Shown piece after piece: positions 18,038-31,057 of a stretch of 64,000 nt of DNA. The translations under genes were made by a program, and so were the position numbers. The notes beneath the pieces were generated by a model, which saw only the letters and a program-made list of their open reading frames with translations, made no database searches and was not told the DNA's origin. How positions within the stretch are numbered: position 1 is the first letter of the stretch; each line of letters starts with the position of its first letter. This DNA comes from Trichomonas vaginalis G3 (Eukaryota; Parabasalia; Trichomonadida; Trichomonadidae), in assembly GCF_026262505.1 (NCBI RefSeq), contig NC_067206.1:6290879-6354878 (forward strand). Direction: 5' to 3'.

Positions 18038-18148
18038 AAGGTTAAAAATCTCACCGGAAAAATAACCTCAGTGTGATAAATTTATCACCGGAAAAATTTA
18101 CAATAAGGTTAATACCGAAAATATCGAAAAATAAACATTTAAGGTTAA
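18038..18148. promoter_or_regulatory. Cluster of short repeats and a palindrome upstream of 18,224
   Basis: AAGGTTAA occurs at 18038, 18105 and 18141. TCACCGGAAAAAT occurs at 18051 and 18085. A perfect 16-base palindrome, GTGATAAATTTATCAC, lies at 18073-18088. The cluster is in the divergent spacer between the small gene (-) and the gene at 18,224 (+), where regulatory sites are expected. All elements also occur in the duplicate. Confidence 0.5.
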
Positions 18149-18216
18149 TTTAAGAGTATGCACTTTTGTCACCTACTCAGAATACATATCAATTAAATTC
18201 ATGTCGGTTTATAATT

Positions 18217-18221
18217 TCATA
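18217..18221 (+). promoter_or_regulatory. Initiator of the gene at 18,224
   Basis: TCATA, a full TCA-Py-(A/T) match, lies just before the ATG at 18224 (TCATAAAATG). The same arrangement is at 35,139 in the duplicate. Confidence 0.65.
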
Positions 18222-18223
18222 AA

Positions 18224-18460
18224 ATGGCAGAGAACCAGGAACCAAATCAAGCTGAAGTAGCAAACGTAACTGAAGGAATGGAAGAGGATGATAAGAAGGT
18301 AAAGGTCCTTGATCTTGGAATCGGAGAAAAAGATTCTCTTGTTGCAATGGAAATGCAAGATTCCCAGAAGACAGGTTTCAGGAAGCCCAAACACTCTGCT
18401 GCTAGAAAGAAATCAATTGATCGCATTTTTGGTAAGATAGATCAAGTTGAAGTTGATTTA
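18224..18460 (+). CDS. Unknown acidic protein, 5' part only
   Basis: Starts MAENQEPNQAEV directly after an Inr. The visible 70-odd residues are acidic then basic, with a KPKHSAARKKS stretch, and look disordered. From about 18,455 the sequence stops matching its duplicate, and the frame runs on into LKQVVLFQTTFYLHKISLL and a stop at 18517; this tail is probably not native. The duplicate is cut by the N run at almost the same codon (35,376), so the 3' part of the gene is absent from both copies. Function unknown. Confidence 0.55.
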
Positions 18461-18920
18461 AAACAAGTAGTCCTATTTCAAACCACATTTTACTTACATA
18501 AAATTTCTTTGTTATGACACTTTCTCCGGTTTATAGGACCTCTCTCATATTCTATCTTGTCATATCTAAACTCATAGTCATGTATGTCCTCTAACATTCA
18601 TGACACTTTCCAAACCATTTTATCGGATGTAAAGTAAAAGCATGGATGGTTATGTAAAACGTCTAAAGTTTCTAAAGAGTCTCTCAAAGTCCAGTCTACT
18701 TGGTATTGAAAATCCCATGTGTTATAGAACGGCGGGTCCACTATAAGAAAACATTTTCCTTGTCTTTATATTTTCATACAACTCTGTCCAATGACATCTC
18801 ACAAACTCTATACCTCAATATATTTTCTATGTCCTCTTTGAAAACATTTGTATAGTTAAGATATAAAACTTTGACATAGTGTTTCGATAAGTTAGTTTAC
18901 AAGTCTATCGTAAAAGAAAT
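18461..18920 (-). pseudogene. Junction patch with DNA N-methyltransferase-like fragment (broken)
   Basis: The minus strand holds LIVDPPFYNTWDF; the codons for DPPF lie at 18727-18738. This is the motif IV pattern (D/N-P-P-Y/F/W) of DNA amino-methyltransferases, and about 50 codons around it are open. Trichomonads have N6-adenine DNA methyltransferases, some linked to Maverick elements, so a mobile-element origin is possible and the fragment is treated as a fossil. It is broken and unique in the window, and it lies between the end of the clean copy and the start of the degraded one. The motif alone is weak evidence. Confidence 0.35.
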
Positions 18921-18924
18921 GCCC

Positions 18925-20153
18925 GTTGTGGTCTTCTTTTACTATTATTAGTATGCCGCTGGAAGCATACCCCAACTATGAGGTACCGTTAATCATAATG
19001 ACATGAGCAGTTACGCAATATTCTGCATCTTTTTCCACATTTTATTTGCAACATGGGGTGAAAGAAGAAGATCAAAGACGATTTCTTAACTATTATGAGC
19101 TTGGCTTGTCGCCACTCTTAACATTGAGAAGCTCGTTCCCTTGTTATCACGCGATGTGCGGTTAAACTTTTTCACTATGATCTTTCGTGCACCCTATAAT
19201 GAAAGGAAAATACCTTCGCAAAGAGATAGAATAATTAACATGATTGCTAATAAACAAAGCATCGTGTGATAACATCATTAGATTGATCGTAATAAACTAA
19301 AAACGTTTCAAGATCATCATATAGATCATGTGCCAAGCAAGAATATAGAATAGTTAGATGCATCACCAAAGAAGCGATTCATATCACACGTTAAAGGAAT
19401 GAAACCAAAATCAATGTTGTTGTGAAATATGGCATAATTATGCAATCTTTATTTGGTTTTTGATATTATTCAAACAATTTATTCATAGGATCTCTTGATT
19501 TTCCGCCTAAAAATGATAATTCTAAACATTTTTCAGTTATTTCTGGGTCAAATTTCGTTATTAATAACTTGAAGCAATCAAACAGCTCCATGGTAACCAA
19601 CTATAATTCAAGTAATGAATACCCTTCTTTAGAAATTTGGATATAAACTGCATTCAATTTTTGATCTTGATCAAATCCATCGCTTTCAATGAAAAGATGA
19701 ATCTTTCTATGTCATTATACATAATTGCTTTGTAAATTGTATTTTTCTGTATGAATATTGAGATTTATCTAAGTTTTATTTTTTCTGAAATCAGCAGATT
19801 TGTCTAATTTATTCATATTCTTTATAATATATGAAGTTAGAAACAACTGAAACTTTTAGTGACCTCTGTTACTTGATAATCATCAGTATGAATTGGCAAG
19901 AGTCAGATAGTACTTTTGTATAGCGGTTATTGAAACGGAATGATGCTCTAAAATATCATTCTTGATAATATTTTGAGGAGAATAATTCTTTGAATCAATT
20001 AACTCGGTTTTAATCATTTTTGTAAATCGAGTTTAATTCTCCTTCAATTTTCAGTTTTAAGCTGATTACAAGGCCTTAATATGAATCGATGTAGTATTTA
20101 TAAATACTTCGCAGTAATATTGAATTTGTTTGGATGGTGTCTTGTTCAGACAT
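18925..20153 (-). pseudogene. Degraded copy of the DUF3447-ankyrin gene
   Basis: Counterpart of 2,570-3,658, with the ATG at 20153. Only about one to two ankyrin units are present, since the duplication starts inside the array. Many one-base indels break every frame. Whether the gene is really dead or only misread cannot be told from sequence. Confidence 0.75.
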
Positions 20154-20874
20154 TGGAAAATTTTAAAAATTTTTGAATTAGGAGGGAAAAAAATATCTTC
20201 TTAATTCATTAGGAGAAAAAACTATATTATAACATGTGGATTACAAGGATCACAAAGATTTCGGATTAAAATTTATGAATTTTGATAAAGCTTATAGATA
20301 TGAAATGTTACACATAGTAAAGCCAAAGTTAATAAAAAATGCTCATATGATAATAAAAATAGATTTTTACTAGTAAGTAGGTGAGATAACTCATGAAAAT
20401 CTCACAGGTCTGCAGGAGAGCATGAGACAAAGATTTTGGAAAGAAAGTTAGTGGGGAAACTTTAAGGTAATTAAGGATATTTATTTTTGCGATAACCTAA
20501 ATTGAGCTTTTAACCAAAGGGGAGTAGCTTGCCTGTGAGTAGAAAATGTTGTGTTGGATTTGCCAGAAGAGCAAATCAATCTGTCCTTCATAGATTTAGA
20601 GCTTCGGGGGCTCCATTTGGAAATAAATTGAGATAAAATTTTGAATAGTTGTAATTTAGATAAAATATGTAATTATTATAGATTCATATGAGTATTTTTT
20701 ATAAAATTATGTTTAATTCAAAACGTGACACACGATATTTTTTCGAGACGCCTGCATTGAAAAGAACTAAAATATCAGATTTGTGACTTTTTGACTATTT
20801 GAGCTCCGCTCAAAAAGTCAAAAAGTCACACGGATATTTTTTATAATTTCCACAATGTTTTTTTTTTTTTTTTT
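20154..20874. other. Copy of the divergent spacer
   Basis: Counterpart of 3,659-4,361, including the 47-base hairpin at 20783-20829 and a 17-T run (16 in copy 1) before the BTB start. Confidence 0.6.
20783..20829. repeat. Second copy of the 47-base inverted repeat
   Basis: Identical to 4274-4320 although the surrounding sequence carries many indels. Confidence 0.85.
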
Positions 20875-22207
20875 ATGGTTCGAATAAACGAAATATGCGC
20901 AAGGAATAATGCGTGTTGGCATTCTTACAGAATGCGGACGATTTAATATCAATATTAATGGTCGAATAATCAAAACGAAGAAGCTTCTCTGCCAGTTTGT
21001 TTCTCAGATTTAATCCAAGAAAAATGCGTTCTTATAAAATAATGAGTTCTTATGAAACAAATCTAGATTTAAAAATGTGAAGATTCAATCGACATACTTT
21101 CAGAGTTTTTGAAACAGGAAACTTGAATTTGAAGAAGATGAATCATTACCATGGATATATTTTTGAAAATGGAATTCATGGAATAGGCTATTCATAAGTA
21201 TTTAAGACATGTTAAATATTAGGCAAATTAGTATTAATGACGATTATAGAAGCTATAAATTCTTTACAGAATTATAAAATGCATAATTTCAGTTTTGAAT
21301 AGAATGATATTGGAACAGAAATCATTAGATATCAAATATCATACACTTCACGCACAATATTCGTTAGATGAACAAAGTATACTAATTGAAATTTCACACA
21401 GAAAATGGCTAGAATTTTGTGAAAATCATACTGTACTGAAGATTAAACATCGACGACAACGAAGATCACTGTCCTTCTTACTTTTAGAAATCTGCAAGAA
21501 TAATGCTTTTTCTTTGATTTATTTAAGATACGTCAAAATTGGCATTTTTGTTCACGACAGCGAAATTTATGAAACGAAATTTATAACATATCTCTATTTG
21601 AGCATTCATTCGAAGAGTTCTTCTTTCTATATATAAGAACATTAAAGAATTATCATTCAAGATCTCAGAGAAAATATAGAATCTCAAATGAACCTATTTC
21701 TCATCATTTGAAAAACCTATAATCAAAAATCAATTTACTATAGCAAATAACTCTTTTAAATATAATGAAATTGTAAAAAGCTTTCTGAGAAAATTAGATG
21801 GAATTTACAGCTTCATCATGTCATGATGGAAATTTATCAGATATAAATTCTTATAGAAATGATGCTTATTACTATACTAGTGATCTTCCTAATTCATGGA
21901 TAAAGACTGATCTAAAAGGATATAAATTAAAGCAACATCTAATGTTTTACAATCAAACGTAAGGTGGGGTGATAATTTTATTGAGGAGATGGAAGTTAGA
22001 AGGAATTAAAGAAAATGGAACAATTGTTATATTAGATAGTGATAAATACTATGAATTTAAACAAGGAGAGAAATCAAAGAATTCCCACTTCAAACAAACG
22101 AATATTTTGTATCTTTCAAATTAACTCAAATAGGGAAAGAATGCAAGCAAAGAGATTTTTTAATTGTTATGATTTTGATTTCAAAGGTGTATTAGCAAAT
22201 ATTATAA
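20875..22207 (+). pseudogene. Degraded copy of the BTB-F5/8C gene
   Basis: Counterpart of 4,362-5,654. The segment 21,140-21,660 is strongly altered, while the F5/8C-coding part from 21,790 is close to the intact copy with scattered indels. No long frame survives. Confidence 0.75.
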
Positions 22208-22570
22208 ATAACACTATATAAAAAATATAGATCTGATACAAACCAACTATATTTTTCTTCTTCGAGAATCCCGTTCTGCTGCATGTCGAAGAGTATCTTG
22301 CTCTTTTTCTTCTGAAAAAAAAATCACCGATTGCATTTCTTTTGTAAGGCAGCATTGTTTCTTTATCTCCAAGTTTTCTTCTTAAAACTCAACTTCAAGT
22401 TTATAATATGATGCCATCTTTTGTAATTAAAGTATATTGTCCTATCCTGCATTATCTCTCGAAAAGTAAATTGTTCTTATTTATAATAAGTTAAAGTTAT
22501 AATAAAGAAAGATTTTTCATGTTTATTACGATAAAAAAATGTTAAACAAAAAATAAAAATAATAAGTAAG
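22208..22570. other. Copy of the convergent spacer, no gene
   Basis: Counterpart of 5,655-6,014. A 62-codon minus-strand open stretch here is closed in copy 1 and is not taken as a gene. Confidence 0.5.
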
Positions 22571-25500
22571 TTATTGTTTATTGATAATATCAACATTGAA
22601 GAAGTGATATTATTAGATGCCTGTTGAATATATTGACAGGAGATACCAAAATAGTAGTTACATTTCCTTTACCCTTAAGGTAAACTTCTCCTCTCTTTTT
22701 CGATTGTTGAAATCCAAATTGTGAACCAAGTCAAAAACAGACTGAGGGATTTGAACTTTTCCAGGGATATCTGTTGATTGCATCTACTTGCGACGTTTAA
22801 TAGGATCACCAATGATATCGAATACAGGCTTATCAGTACCACAAGATGCCTCCAATCAAAGGACCCCTGTATTAACACCAATTCTGACTGCAAGCATTGA
22901 TTCCAAGGTCACGTTTATATTTCAATTTCTTGCAAACAATCGATAGCGAAAATGCAGCATTTGTTGTGCATTGTTCTTGTGGCTGTCCGTCTGGAGTGAA
23001 ACAAACCAGCAGCACACATGTACACATCACCAATCATTTGATCTTTGGATCAATGGATAATCTGTCAAAATGTCTGTCAAAAGTGTCAAAAATCAATGAC
23101 AGATTCTCCATGATTTGTTGTGGCGTCAAAATTTGCCGCGTAATCTGAAAATCTTGACAAATATCAATGACATGATTGTCGCTGAAGGAACGGTGAATGT
23201 AATATCCTTTTCCCCCTGGTTGAGCTTGAAGACGATATCTCTTGGAAGGATCTGGAATAAAAAGTTCTTTTGACTTCTTCTTCGCGAGTTCGGCCTTGTT
23301 CTTGTTTCTTTCAAAATTTGGCTTTCATCTGAAATGAAGAAAACGTATGTATTTTATTTCTTCTCCTTTGGAAGACAATGCAAGAATTGTGACATGGCAT
23401 TGTATAATGGCTGAATCATCAGCAATAGCATTCGAAGTGGTCATCAAAGACTTCTTTTTGCTTCTCTGCCTGCATCAAATCCATTTGTTGTTGAACTTTT
23501 GGTCTATCTTTTTCTGTGAACAAAATCACGCTTGTTGACCTAAGATTTGGTCAGGAACATATCCCAAGATGTCATTCACTGAGTCATTGACCATTTCGAC
23601 AACACCTGCTTTGTTTACCAGAGAACACCATTTGAAGAAGAGAAAATAATGTTTCTGTAAAATTCATTGATTCACTTGATCCTTTCTTAATTCTATTCAA
23701 CAAGAAATCATTAACATATGATTTTTTGTGTGATCAAAAGTGGTGGAATTCTTCTAAATATAGACCATCGCTGTCTTGTACATGTGATCTAATTGTAATG
23801 CCATGTACATGTGTATCATAAAACAACAACTGCTAAAATACAACCAATAACACAATAATCAATGACAAAATTTTCAATCTATCTTGTTGTGTTGTCCGAG
23901 GTAGTCAATACGCTCTGTGACATCAAACAACTTCTTGAACAATGTGTGTGTTCTCTTAAATGGAAAAATCTCTTGTAAATATCGTTTCATCTAATCCTGT
24001 CAATGATGGAAAACGAACAACAGTGTCATCAATGATTGATTTGACGAATCCAACAATTGAGATAATGCTGTGCATCGATATCTTTCATGTAACTCTGTTG
24101 CTTCTTGTGATGTTGTACAGATATTCTCGTATTGTAGATCATCAAGAACAGAGTCAAAACCAATGCATGGCTTAGTTATATCAGAAACCTTCTGATACAA
24201 CTTCATGGAATTCATTACTTTTCGCAATGATTTTTTCTGTGGATCTATCATATTGGGAATCGATATAAGAAAAGGCGTTTGTTTTAGATAATGCTGCAAT
24301 TGTTAAGTGTTCAAGACCTTCTGCAAGTAATGGACCTCTTGCGCTCCTAAGTTCATCCAACCTATCAAAGTCGAATTTTTTGTTGGCACTTTTTGCTTCA
24401 TTAAAAGTAACTAAAGCAAAAATAGGAACAATTATAATCAAAAAGATTCCAAATATGAATATATAAAACAAATATTTGAGATTCAGGAGGAGACCAGCAC
24501 TGTTATCATCTGTATTGCTTTTTCCTATGTTTATTGTTGAATCTTCTTTCACTTTTTTGTTGAATTGACTGTAAAATCTCAAGAGTCTTCTTCAAAGTGA
24601 CGTAATATCTATTGTTGGACAAACAACAATAGAATGTTGATAAACAATAAACTAAGAGGAAAAGCAAATCTCATAAATAACAATTTTATAGAGAATTATC
24701 TAATGTATCTTCATTCTCTCTGTGTTCAGTTCGTTTTCATTGAATACATCTAGTCCTTTTGCAACTGATGGAGCGTTTGATAATGAGTTACAAAAGTAAT
24801 TTTGATGTATTCCATTGGATTTGCATCTGTAATGTATATAAAATTGGCTGCAATAGCTCTGTAACTGAACAAAGCATGATATTTGTGTCTGTCTTGTTTA
24901 GAAGAGATTGCATTTGATGTACAATAATATTGCAGCATAAGATTGTTTCAAGAATGGAGCGGCAACATTATAACATCATGGCCGGCCATTGCATAGTTAA
25001 CAATCTCTGAAATGAAGCTATTGTAGTAATTCAATGCTGTACATAAATGGTAATAAAGGGCTGAGCTCTGAAATCTCCCGTAAAATTAATATACGGTGAC
25101 ATGTTTTTGTCTTTGCACTTTGCTCTTAACGTAATCGTTAATTGTGTAATATCCTATCTGAGTAGCGAAATAAATGATAGAAGCATACCTAGAAATGGAC
25201 GAATAGAACCTTGCATAGTAATATACTTAACCTTGGCAAGAGATGAAGCTCTCTGAGAGAAAAATTGAGATACGAATTGTATCACATGCAATCATTACAG
25301 CTATCGATAGTGCCATTATCAAGAATATGCAGATCTTCATTGGTTTGGCGCAAGAACTTTGGCGTTCTTCAATTGACCTTTGATATGCGAGTCTTAATTT
25401 TGGAGAAAAAAATAGAGCTTTTGCATAAAATTCTTCTTCCTCTGGAGCTATTTCCATAAGCTGAGATAAGGATGTCAAAGTTGAGTTTCCGGTAAATCCA

Positions 25501-27265
25501 GATTTTGATGTTTGAGTTGAGTTAGAAGAAGCATTTTTATTCTTCTGCTCCATGACTTTACCATGCAAATTAACAATTCCTCGCTTCAAGTAGTGCTGGT
25601 ACCAATGAATGAAGTTAAAAAAGCAAAATCTTTGTGAAGTCTATGGCCATCTTCAAGAAGAGTTGTTTTTATGCTTCTGAACAGTTGCATTTCTGAAGTC
25701 TGTCATGATTTCTATCAAAAAGTCGCCGTATTCGTCATAAACTTTTGAAGAATTTGGATAATGATTGATTAACTCGTCCATCTGTACTCAGTAGTCTGTG
25801 CTTCCTTATAGAAAGTGTAGTATGTTGATGCATTTGATGGTGTCTGTAGGAAAAATCCTCTAATTAAGTTCTGCACCTTTTTGTGAGCTGTCTGACTTCA
25901 ATAACACGCTGGGAGAACTGTTGGCTTGATGAGGATTGTCTCATTGTTACAATTCTTAAGATTGTATAGATCAAAAATCGATTCATGAAGTTTAATTTGG
26001 CAGATCTGAAGAAAGCGGAGTACGTGAACGAAAGAATTCTATTAAAACTTGGTATTTGAGCTGCATATATCAATAATATCCTGTGTAACTCTGGTTCGTG
26101 GTACTTATCAATTCCATATTTGAAAATTGCGTTGTCCAAAAAGATTTCGTTCGCCATTTTCCAAGGAAACTATTAAGTACTTAACATATAAGTTCATCTT
26201 GTAATCTAAGCCAATTTTGTCAATCTTCCGGAAATAATAGGAATGGAATCACGCTGATCCTCTGGAATTTCGTTATATGCTTCTTGATTTGGGACTTTGT
26301 TTTCCTGTAGATATAGTGTAATAATGAAGGATGGAATCATAACAATCGGAAGAGCAATCAAAGGAATGGAATCATGTAAATAGTAGATTCCTTGTATCGC
26401 TGTATGAAGTTAACAACAGCCAAAGTTGTAAAAAGCTGAAAATAAGAATTCATCAAATAAATTGAAGTAAGGTTGATCGGCACCTCTAATAGCAAAGTAA
26501 ATGAATACAGAACATTCTAATAGACATCCTATGACAGCCGCCCACTTCGGAAACAGTTCAAGGACATAACTGAAAAATTGGGAAAGAAAAGATAAGAAAA
26601 TGAAATTAGTATAGTATGAGCCTCTAACTGTTGATAATGGGCCACTGAAAAATATGGAGAATTCCGCTAAACTGAAGAAATGGAAATAATAAAAGAGAAA
26701 GAGAATAAGCGCGATCAATAATCCTATTACTGATAGTATGATTTTTGATGAAAGCGAGCTCTTTTTGAGAACACCAGCAAGAAATTGTCCGGCATAGCCA
26801 ATTGATGGATAGAAGGGAACAACATTTCGAAGTATCCCTCAAAAGATACAATAGGGCTTATTAAAGTGATTGTAACTTTGTATTGAATAAAAACAAGTAA
26901 AAAAAGATCAACAAAGCTAAGCCAAATACGCATAAGGTAACGTAGAAACCATCATATTGACATCATATTTGTTGACTGGATCGTTTAGTAAAAAGTATTC
27001 ATACAGCTTTCGAATGATTTTATCATCTATCCGCTAGTTTTGATTTCAAGTAGTTTCCTGGCCCAAAGTGATTGCGTAAATATATGTACACTGAAAATAA
27101 TAAGGGACAAGTACAGGAAAGGTGCAGGTAAATGGATAACTTTTGACAATCTGTTCGTATATACGGAAATAATGCATCAAAGGGTCCATAAGTGCCTCAA
27201 CTAAATCTTTGTTGATAGTTGAGAGTGCTACTTATAGACTGGCTTCGGCTTATGACCGAATCCAT
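22571..27265 (-). pseudogene. Degraded copy of the adenylate cyclase
   Basis: Counterpart of 6,015-10,721, with the ATG at 27265. The catalytic domain (about 22,600-23,200), PAS and membrane-span regions can all be followed, but dozens of one-base indels split the frame. About 25,250-25,590 is nearly unchanged and open. The even spread of indels without matching substitutions is unlike gene decay. Confidence 0.8.
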
Positions 27266-28364
27266 GTTTATAATATTGAATACTGTTAAACAACAGTTTT
27301 TCTCTATTTCACTCTCAATTTATTCTTATGTAAAGAACCAATTGACATAATTATGTAGATTTTCTTTAGGTGAGTTTAAGAGTTTCTTTTTTGAAAAAAT
27401 CTATTGAATTAAAACAGTTCTGAATAATCGCTAAAGTGTTTGAATGAAATATTAAAATTTATAGTTTTAAGCATTTTTGGATAAAAATTTTTTTTTCGTT
27501 ATTTTGAATTGACTGAACTCTGAAAGTATGTTGCTGACTAAGTTATTCTATGCCTTAAATTAAAATTTCGAGAATTTGACAGCCATGCGATAAAAATCGT
27601 TTTCCAATTCAAAAAAATGAATAGCATCTTTACATATAAATGGAAAAGTTTATAAATAGTCATATGATTAATTATCAAAACGTTGAGAAATTTTTGCTTC
27701 TCAATTTGAATTCTTTTGAAATAAGTTAGAATTATTTCTTACAGATATACAATTCATTTTTCCTGAAAAAGATATCTCTCTCATTATTTTGAGATGTTTC
27801 TGAAAAATTAAAATATGAATTGCTTTCATTTGTTTTTAGATATTAGAAGGTTGGATTAGAAAAGATTTACAAAGAGGTCTTGAACATTCACAAATGAGAT
27901 CAATATTTGTTGTCATAGATTGAGAAACTGACATGTATGATTGTCACAAGCCATGATAATGGTAAGTATTTGGGTTCTTGTGTCTGTCATCTTATCTAAC
28001 ATGTGGAAGTTGGTCATCAAACCTGCAACTTTTATTTGTTGCTTTTATTGAAATTTCAAATTTGAGGAAGTATATCCTGATCATAAGTATAGCTTAAATC
28101 CTCATTGATAATGTGAATCAGTTCTTTTCAATTTCTGAAACTAATTACATCAGGGAATTTCCATGTAAATTCCTATTGCTCCATACATAACTTGTTGCAA
28201 TACTTTGAACTAAACATAATTAAAAAAGGTAAACATTGGCTAAGTTAAAAATTATAAGAAAGGATGATCGAACTGTTTCCTTAAGGTAATTTATAGTTCT
28301 ATTTTAAAGTAGTCATAAAAATATAGTAATTCAAATCTCTTAAGCTTTATTTCATGATATATAT
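27266..28364. other. Copy of the 1.1-kb intergenic region
   Basis: Counterpart of 10,722-11,827. No gene was seen. Confidence 0.55.
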
Positions 28365-29586
28365 TTAATATTGTTCATCTTCTGGTGTATTGAGGCGTTT
28401 TTCTTTAAGTTAACGCTTCTTTTGGACCTCAAGAGATCTGATTTTTTCGTTTTCTTCACGTTCGGCGTTGATTCCTTCTCTCATATTCATCTTCAATGTC
28501 TGTGCTTGGCTTGCATCAAGGAAGCTTACTCCAAGCATGTGCTGGACACCTCTGTTGACAATAAGAAGCTGTTCAAAGTGGAATCTGGCAATGCGTTTTG
28601 TTGCATTTAAGAAAACATTCTTTTCATGCCAGGAACTTCAGCCATCTGAATGTTTACGCTGATCTTTGTAGTGTAGTCTTCTCCATCCAATAAGCCTTGG
28701 ATTTGTTTTGTCTTCTCACGAACGAGTTTCTGGTTATCTTTGTTATCAATGCCAGATGCTGCTTGTCTGAGAGGAATTCTGTAATGTTGATGTAAGCATT
28801 AAGGATTTCTTCGGCTTCTGGCTTTGGCTCGTCTAATTCTTCACCTTTATCATTAACAAACTGACGCTCGAAGAGGTATTCGTATGTTAATCCGTATAAA
28901 TCGAGGGTGGCAAGGACTGTTGGACACATCACAGAATCGAATCCTTTGTCTAAAACCTTCTTGATATTTTCATAAAAAACATCAGTAACAGTTGATGTAG
29001 CGAAGCATGGGAGTAAAAGGTTAATAGCTGTGATGGACTCGGCGATCAACTCGTCATTCAAATTCTTGTACAATTTGTCGTTTGTGAAGAAACTGAATAA
29101 TTTATCAAGAACTTTTGTTGTATATTCTGTATTGCGAACAGTGAGAATGCAAATGTAACCGATTGCGAATGCTCTGAATGGGTTTTCATTGATCTCTTGT
29201 AGTTGGTCGAATGTAGGAATGGTTTCATTGATAAATGCCATTGCAGCTGGTTCGAAGTATCCATACAGATGCAAGCAAACTGTGCAGATGCAGATTAATG
29301 CTTCAACAGATTCTGTTTTATCTTCAGAATAGAAAATTGGATCATGAAGGTTGAGCATAAGATCATCGACATATGTTCTGATTCTCCACCAACAGATCTT
29401 GCGGTGAGAATGTCTGTGATAGAACGAATTGTATTTAATTCTCTCCATATCTGTAGTTTCAGCAAGGCGCTCAACAAGATTTGGAAGATTTACCCTCCAA
29501 TTATCTAATTCTGTTCTTGGTTCTTCATATGCCTCTTCTTCATGGTCTTCGTAATTTTGTTTCTTTCCTTTCCTCTTTGGTGCCAT
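28365..29586 (-). pseudogene. Near-intact copy of the IFRD-like gene
   Basis: Counterpart of 11,828-13,051, with the ATG at 29586 and its Inr at 29593-29600. Only a few one-base changes break it: the main frame is open from the start to about 28,680 apart from a compensated shift near 29,384-29,440. It is the best-preserved gene of copy 2. Confidence 0.75.
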
Positions 29587-29592
29587 TTTTGT

Positions 29593-29629
29593 AAAAGTGA
29601 CAAAATTTTTCTCCAAAAAAAAAGTCATA
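29593..29629. promoter_or_regulatory. Copy of the divergent Inr promoter
   Basis: Minus-strand TCACTTTT at 29593-29600 and plus-strand TCATA at 29625-29629, identical to copy 1. Confidence 0.6.
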
Positions 29630-29635
29630 TTTCTT

Positions 29636-30472
29636 ATGAGTGAATGGCGGCGAGTCCAATTCTTCCGCCAAAACATCCTAGGAACTATGACTGATAGAGT
29701 GGGGGATCCAACACAACCAATTGATTTATATAAGAAGGTTCACCAAGAATCTTTAAATTTAGTTTTACAAAATATTGCAACAGGTGTTTCTCGGATCAAC
29801 ATCTTCAACCATATATGACGAGACTTTCATATTTTTACAGAATCACTCTCTAATCCAAAATTTAATAAATTAACTCCAGAATTTTGAGATCTATTATTCT
29901 GATAAGACGTCTGTCGAATTCAAATTTTGGAATGATTATTTTACAATATCAAGCAAAAACTCTCACGAAAACGAAATTCCCATTTCTGTTAATATAATAA
30001 TCTTTATCCAATTCTTGAAGATATCGAAAATGGAGTAATCAGTAAAATGCTTTTCAAAATCCTTCGCTATTTTAAGCTAGAATTCCTTGATGGAAAAGTT
30101 TTGGTTGCTATCATCGATTACAGGTCGAATATAGAGCAAAAGGCATTACGCAGAGTTATCTATAACTCCTGAATATTTTAAAAGAGCTCACCAAAGAATC
30201 ATCTATCTATAATACAAGATAAAATATTCACGATTTAACTAGCAAAGAAATTTGTAATGATCCTTCTCCAAATGTTGCTAGATATAGTAGCATTTTGACT
30301 GGAGAGAAAAATGTGGAAACCTGAAAGAAATACGAAATTGTTTCGAGCCTAAAGAAACCTGAACTTCCTATTAAGAACCCGACTTTAAAGTTATCGGCAC
30401 CAATCAAATTTCCGATTTCCAATTACCCGCTGATTCAAAATTCCTGATTTGGTTTTACCAGCGAAAAAATAG
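29636..30472 (+). pseudogene. Degraded copy of the Spt20-like gene
   Basis: Counterpart of 13,101-13,934. The first 50 codons are intact; later indels break the frame several times. Confidence 0.75.
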
Positions 30473-31057
30473 AGTTCTTATCTATGTAGTTTTTTATTGT
30501 TATTACTATTTATATTGTTTATGTAAATTGTTATTAGTTATTAAATCAAAATGAAGAGGCAATTTTTTATCTTCTTCCGAGCTTATTTATTATGTAACTC
30601 ATTTTTCATTTAAGCTTAACAATGTGTATGACATACTGGAAGCATTTATAAGGAATTCATATAAATATCGGCTAAAAAAATCAATTAATTGACTTCATAT
30701 TCTTTGACAATATTGCATGATTTCATAATGAAATTGATTGCATACAATTTTATACTATTTCATCACCTCCAGATTTTCCAAAAAAATTTAAACTCCAAAT
30801 ATTTTGATTTGAAAATTCTAAATTATTACAAATAGAATTTTAAAAACTCAAAATTTCGGAAAATTTTCATAAAAAACAAATCGATAAATATATTTTATAT
30901 TGGTTATATCGGTTATTTATATTCATCAAAATATCAGAATTTTATAGATATTTATTAAATTTTTGAATACAATTTTATTTAAAAGCTAATAATTATATAC
31001 ACATAAATCTGCTAAAAACTCTATATACTTTATATAAAAACAAATACAAACATAAAA
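30473..31057. other. Copy of the convergent AT-rich spacer
   Basis: Counterpart of 13,935-14,505. The small open frame of copy 1 is not maintained. Nothing else was seen. Confidence 0.5.

Larger units (their letters stand above)
2570..18455 (+). repeat. Copy 1 of a 16-kb direct duplication (clean copy)
   Basis: This segment recurs at 18,925-35,376 in the same order and orientation. It starts inside the ankyrin array and ends inside the unknown gene at 18,224. Reading frames are intact here apart from the ankyrin frameshift and the short gene at 17,696. It serves as the reference for judging the degraded copy. Confidence 0.9.

Noticed and set aside
22167-22355. 62-codon minus-strand frame in copy 2
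   Set aside because: Closed by a stop in the clean copy; open only because of indels.
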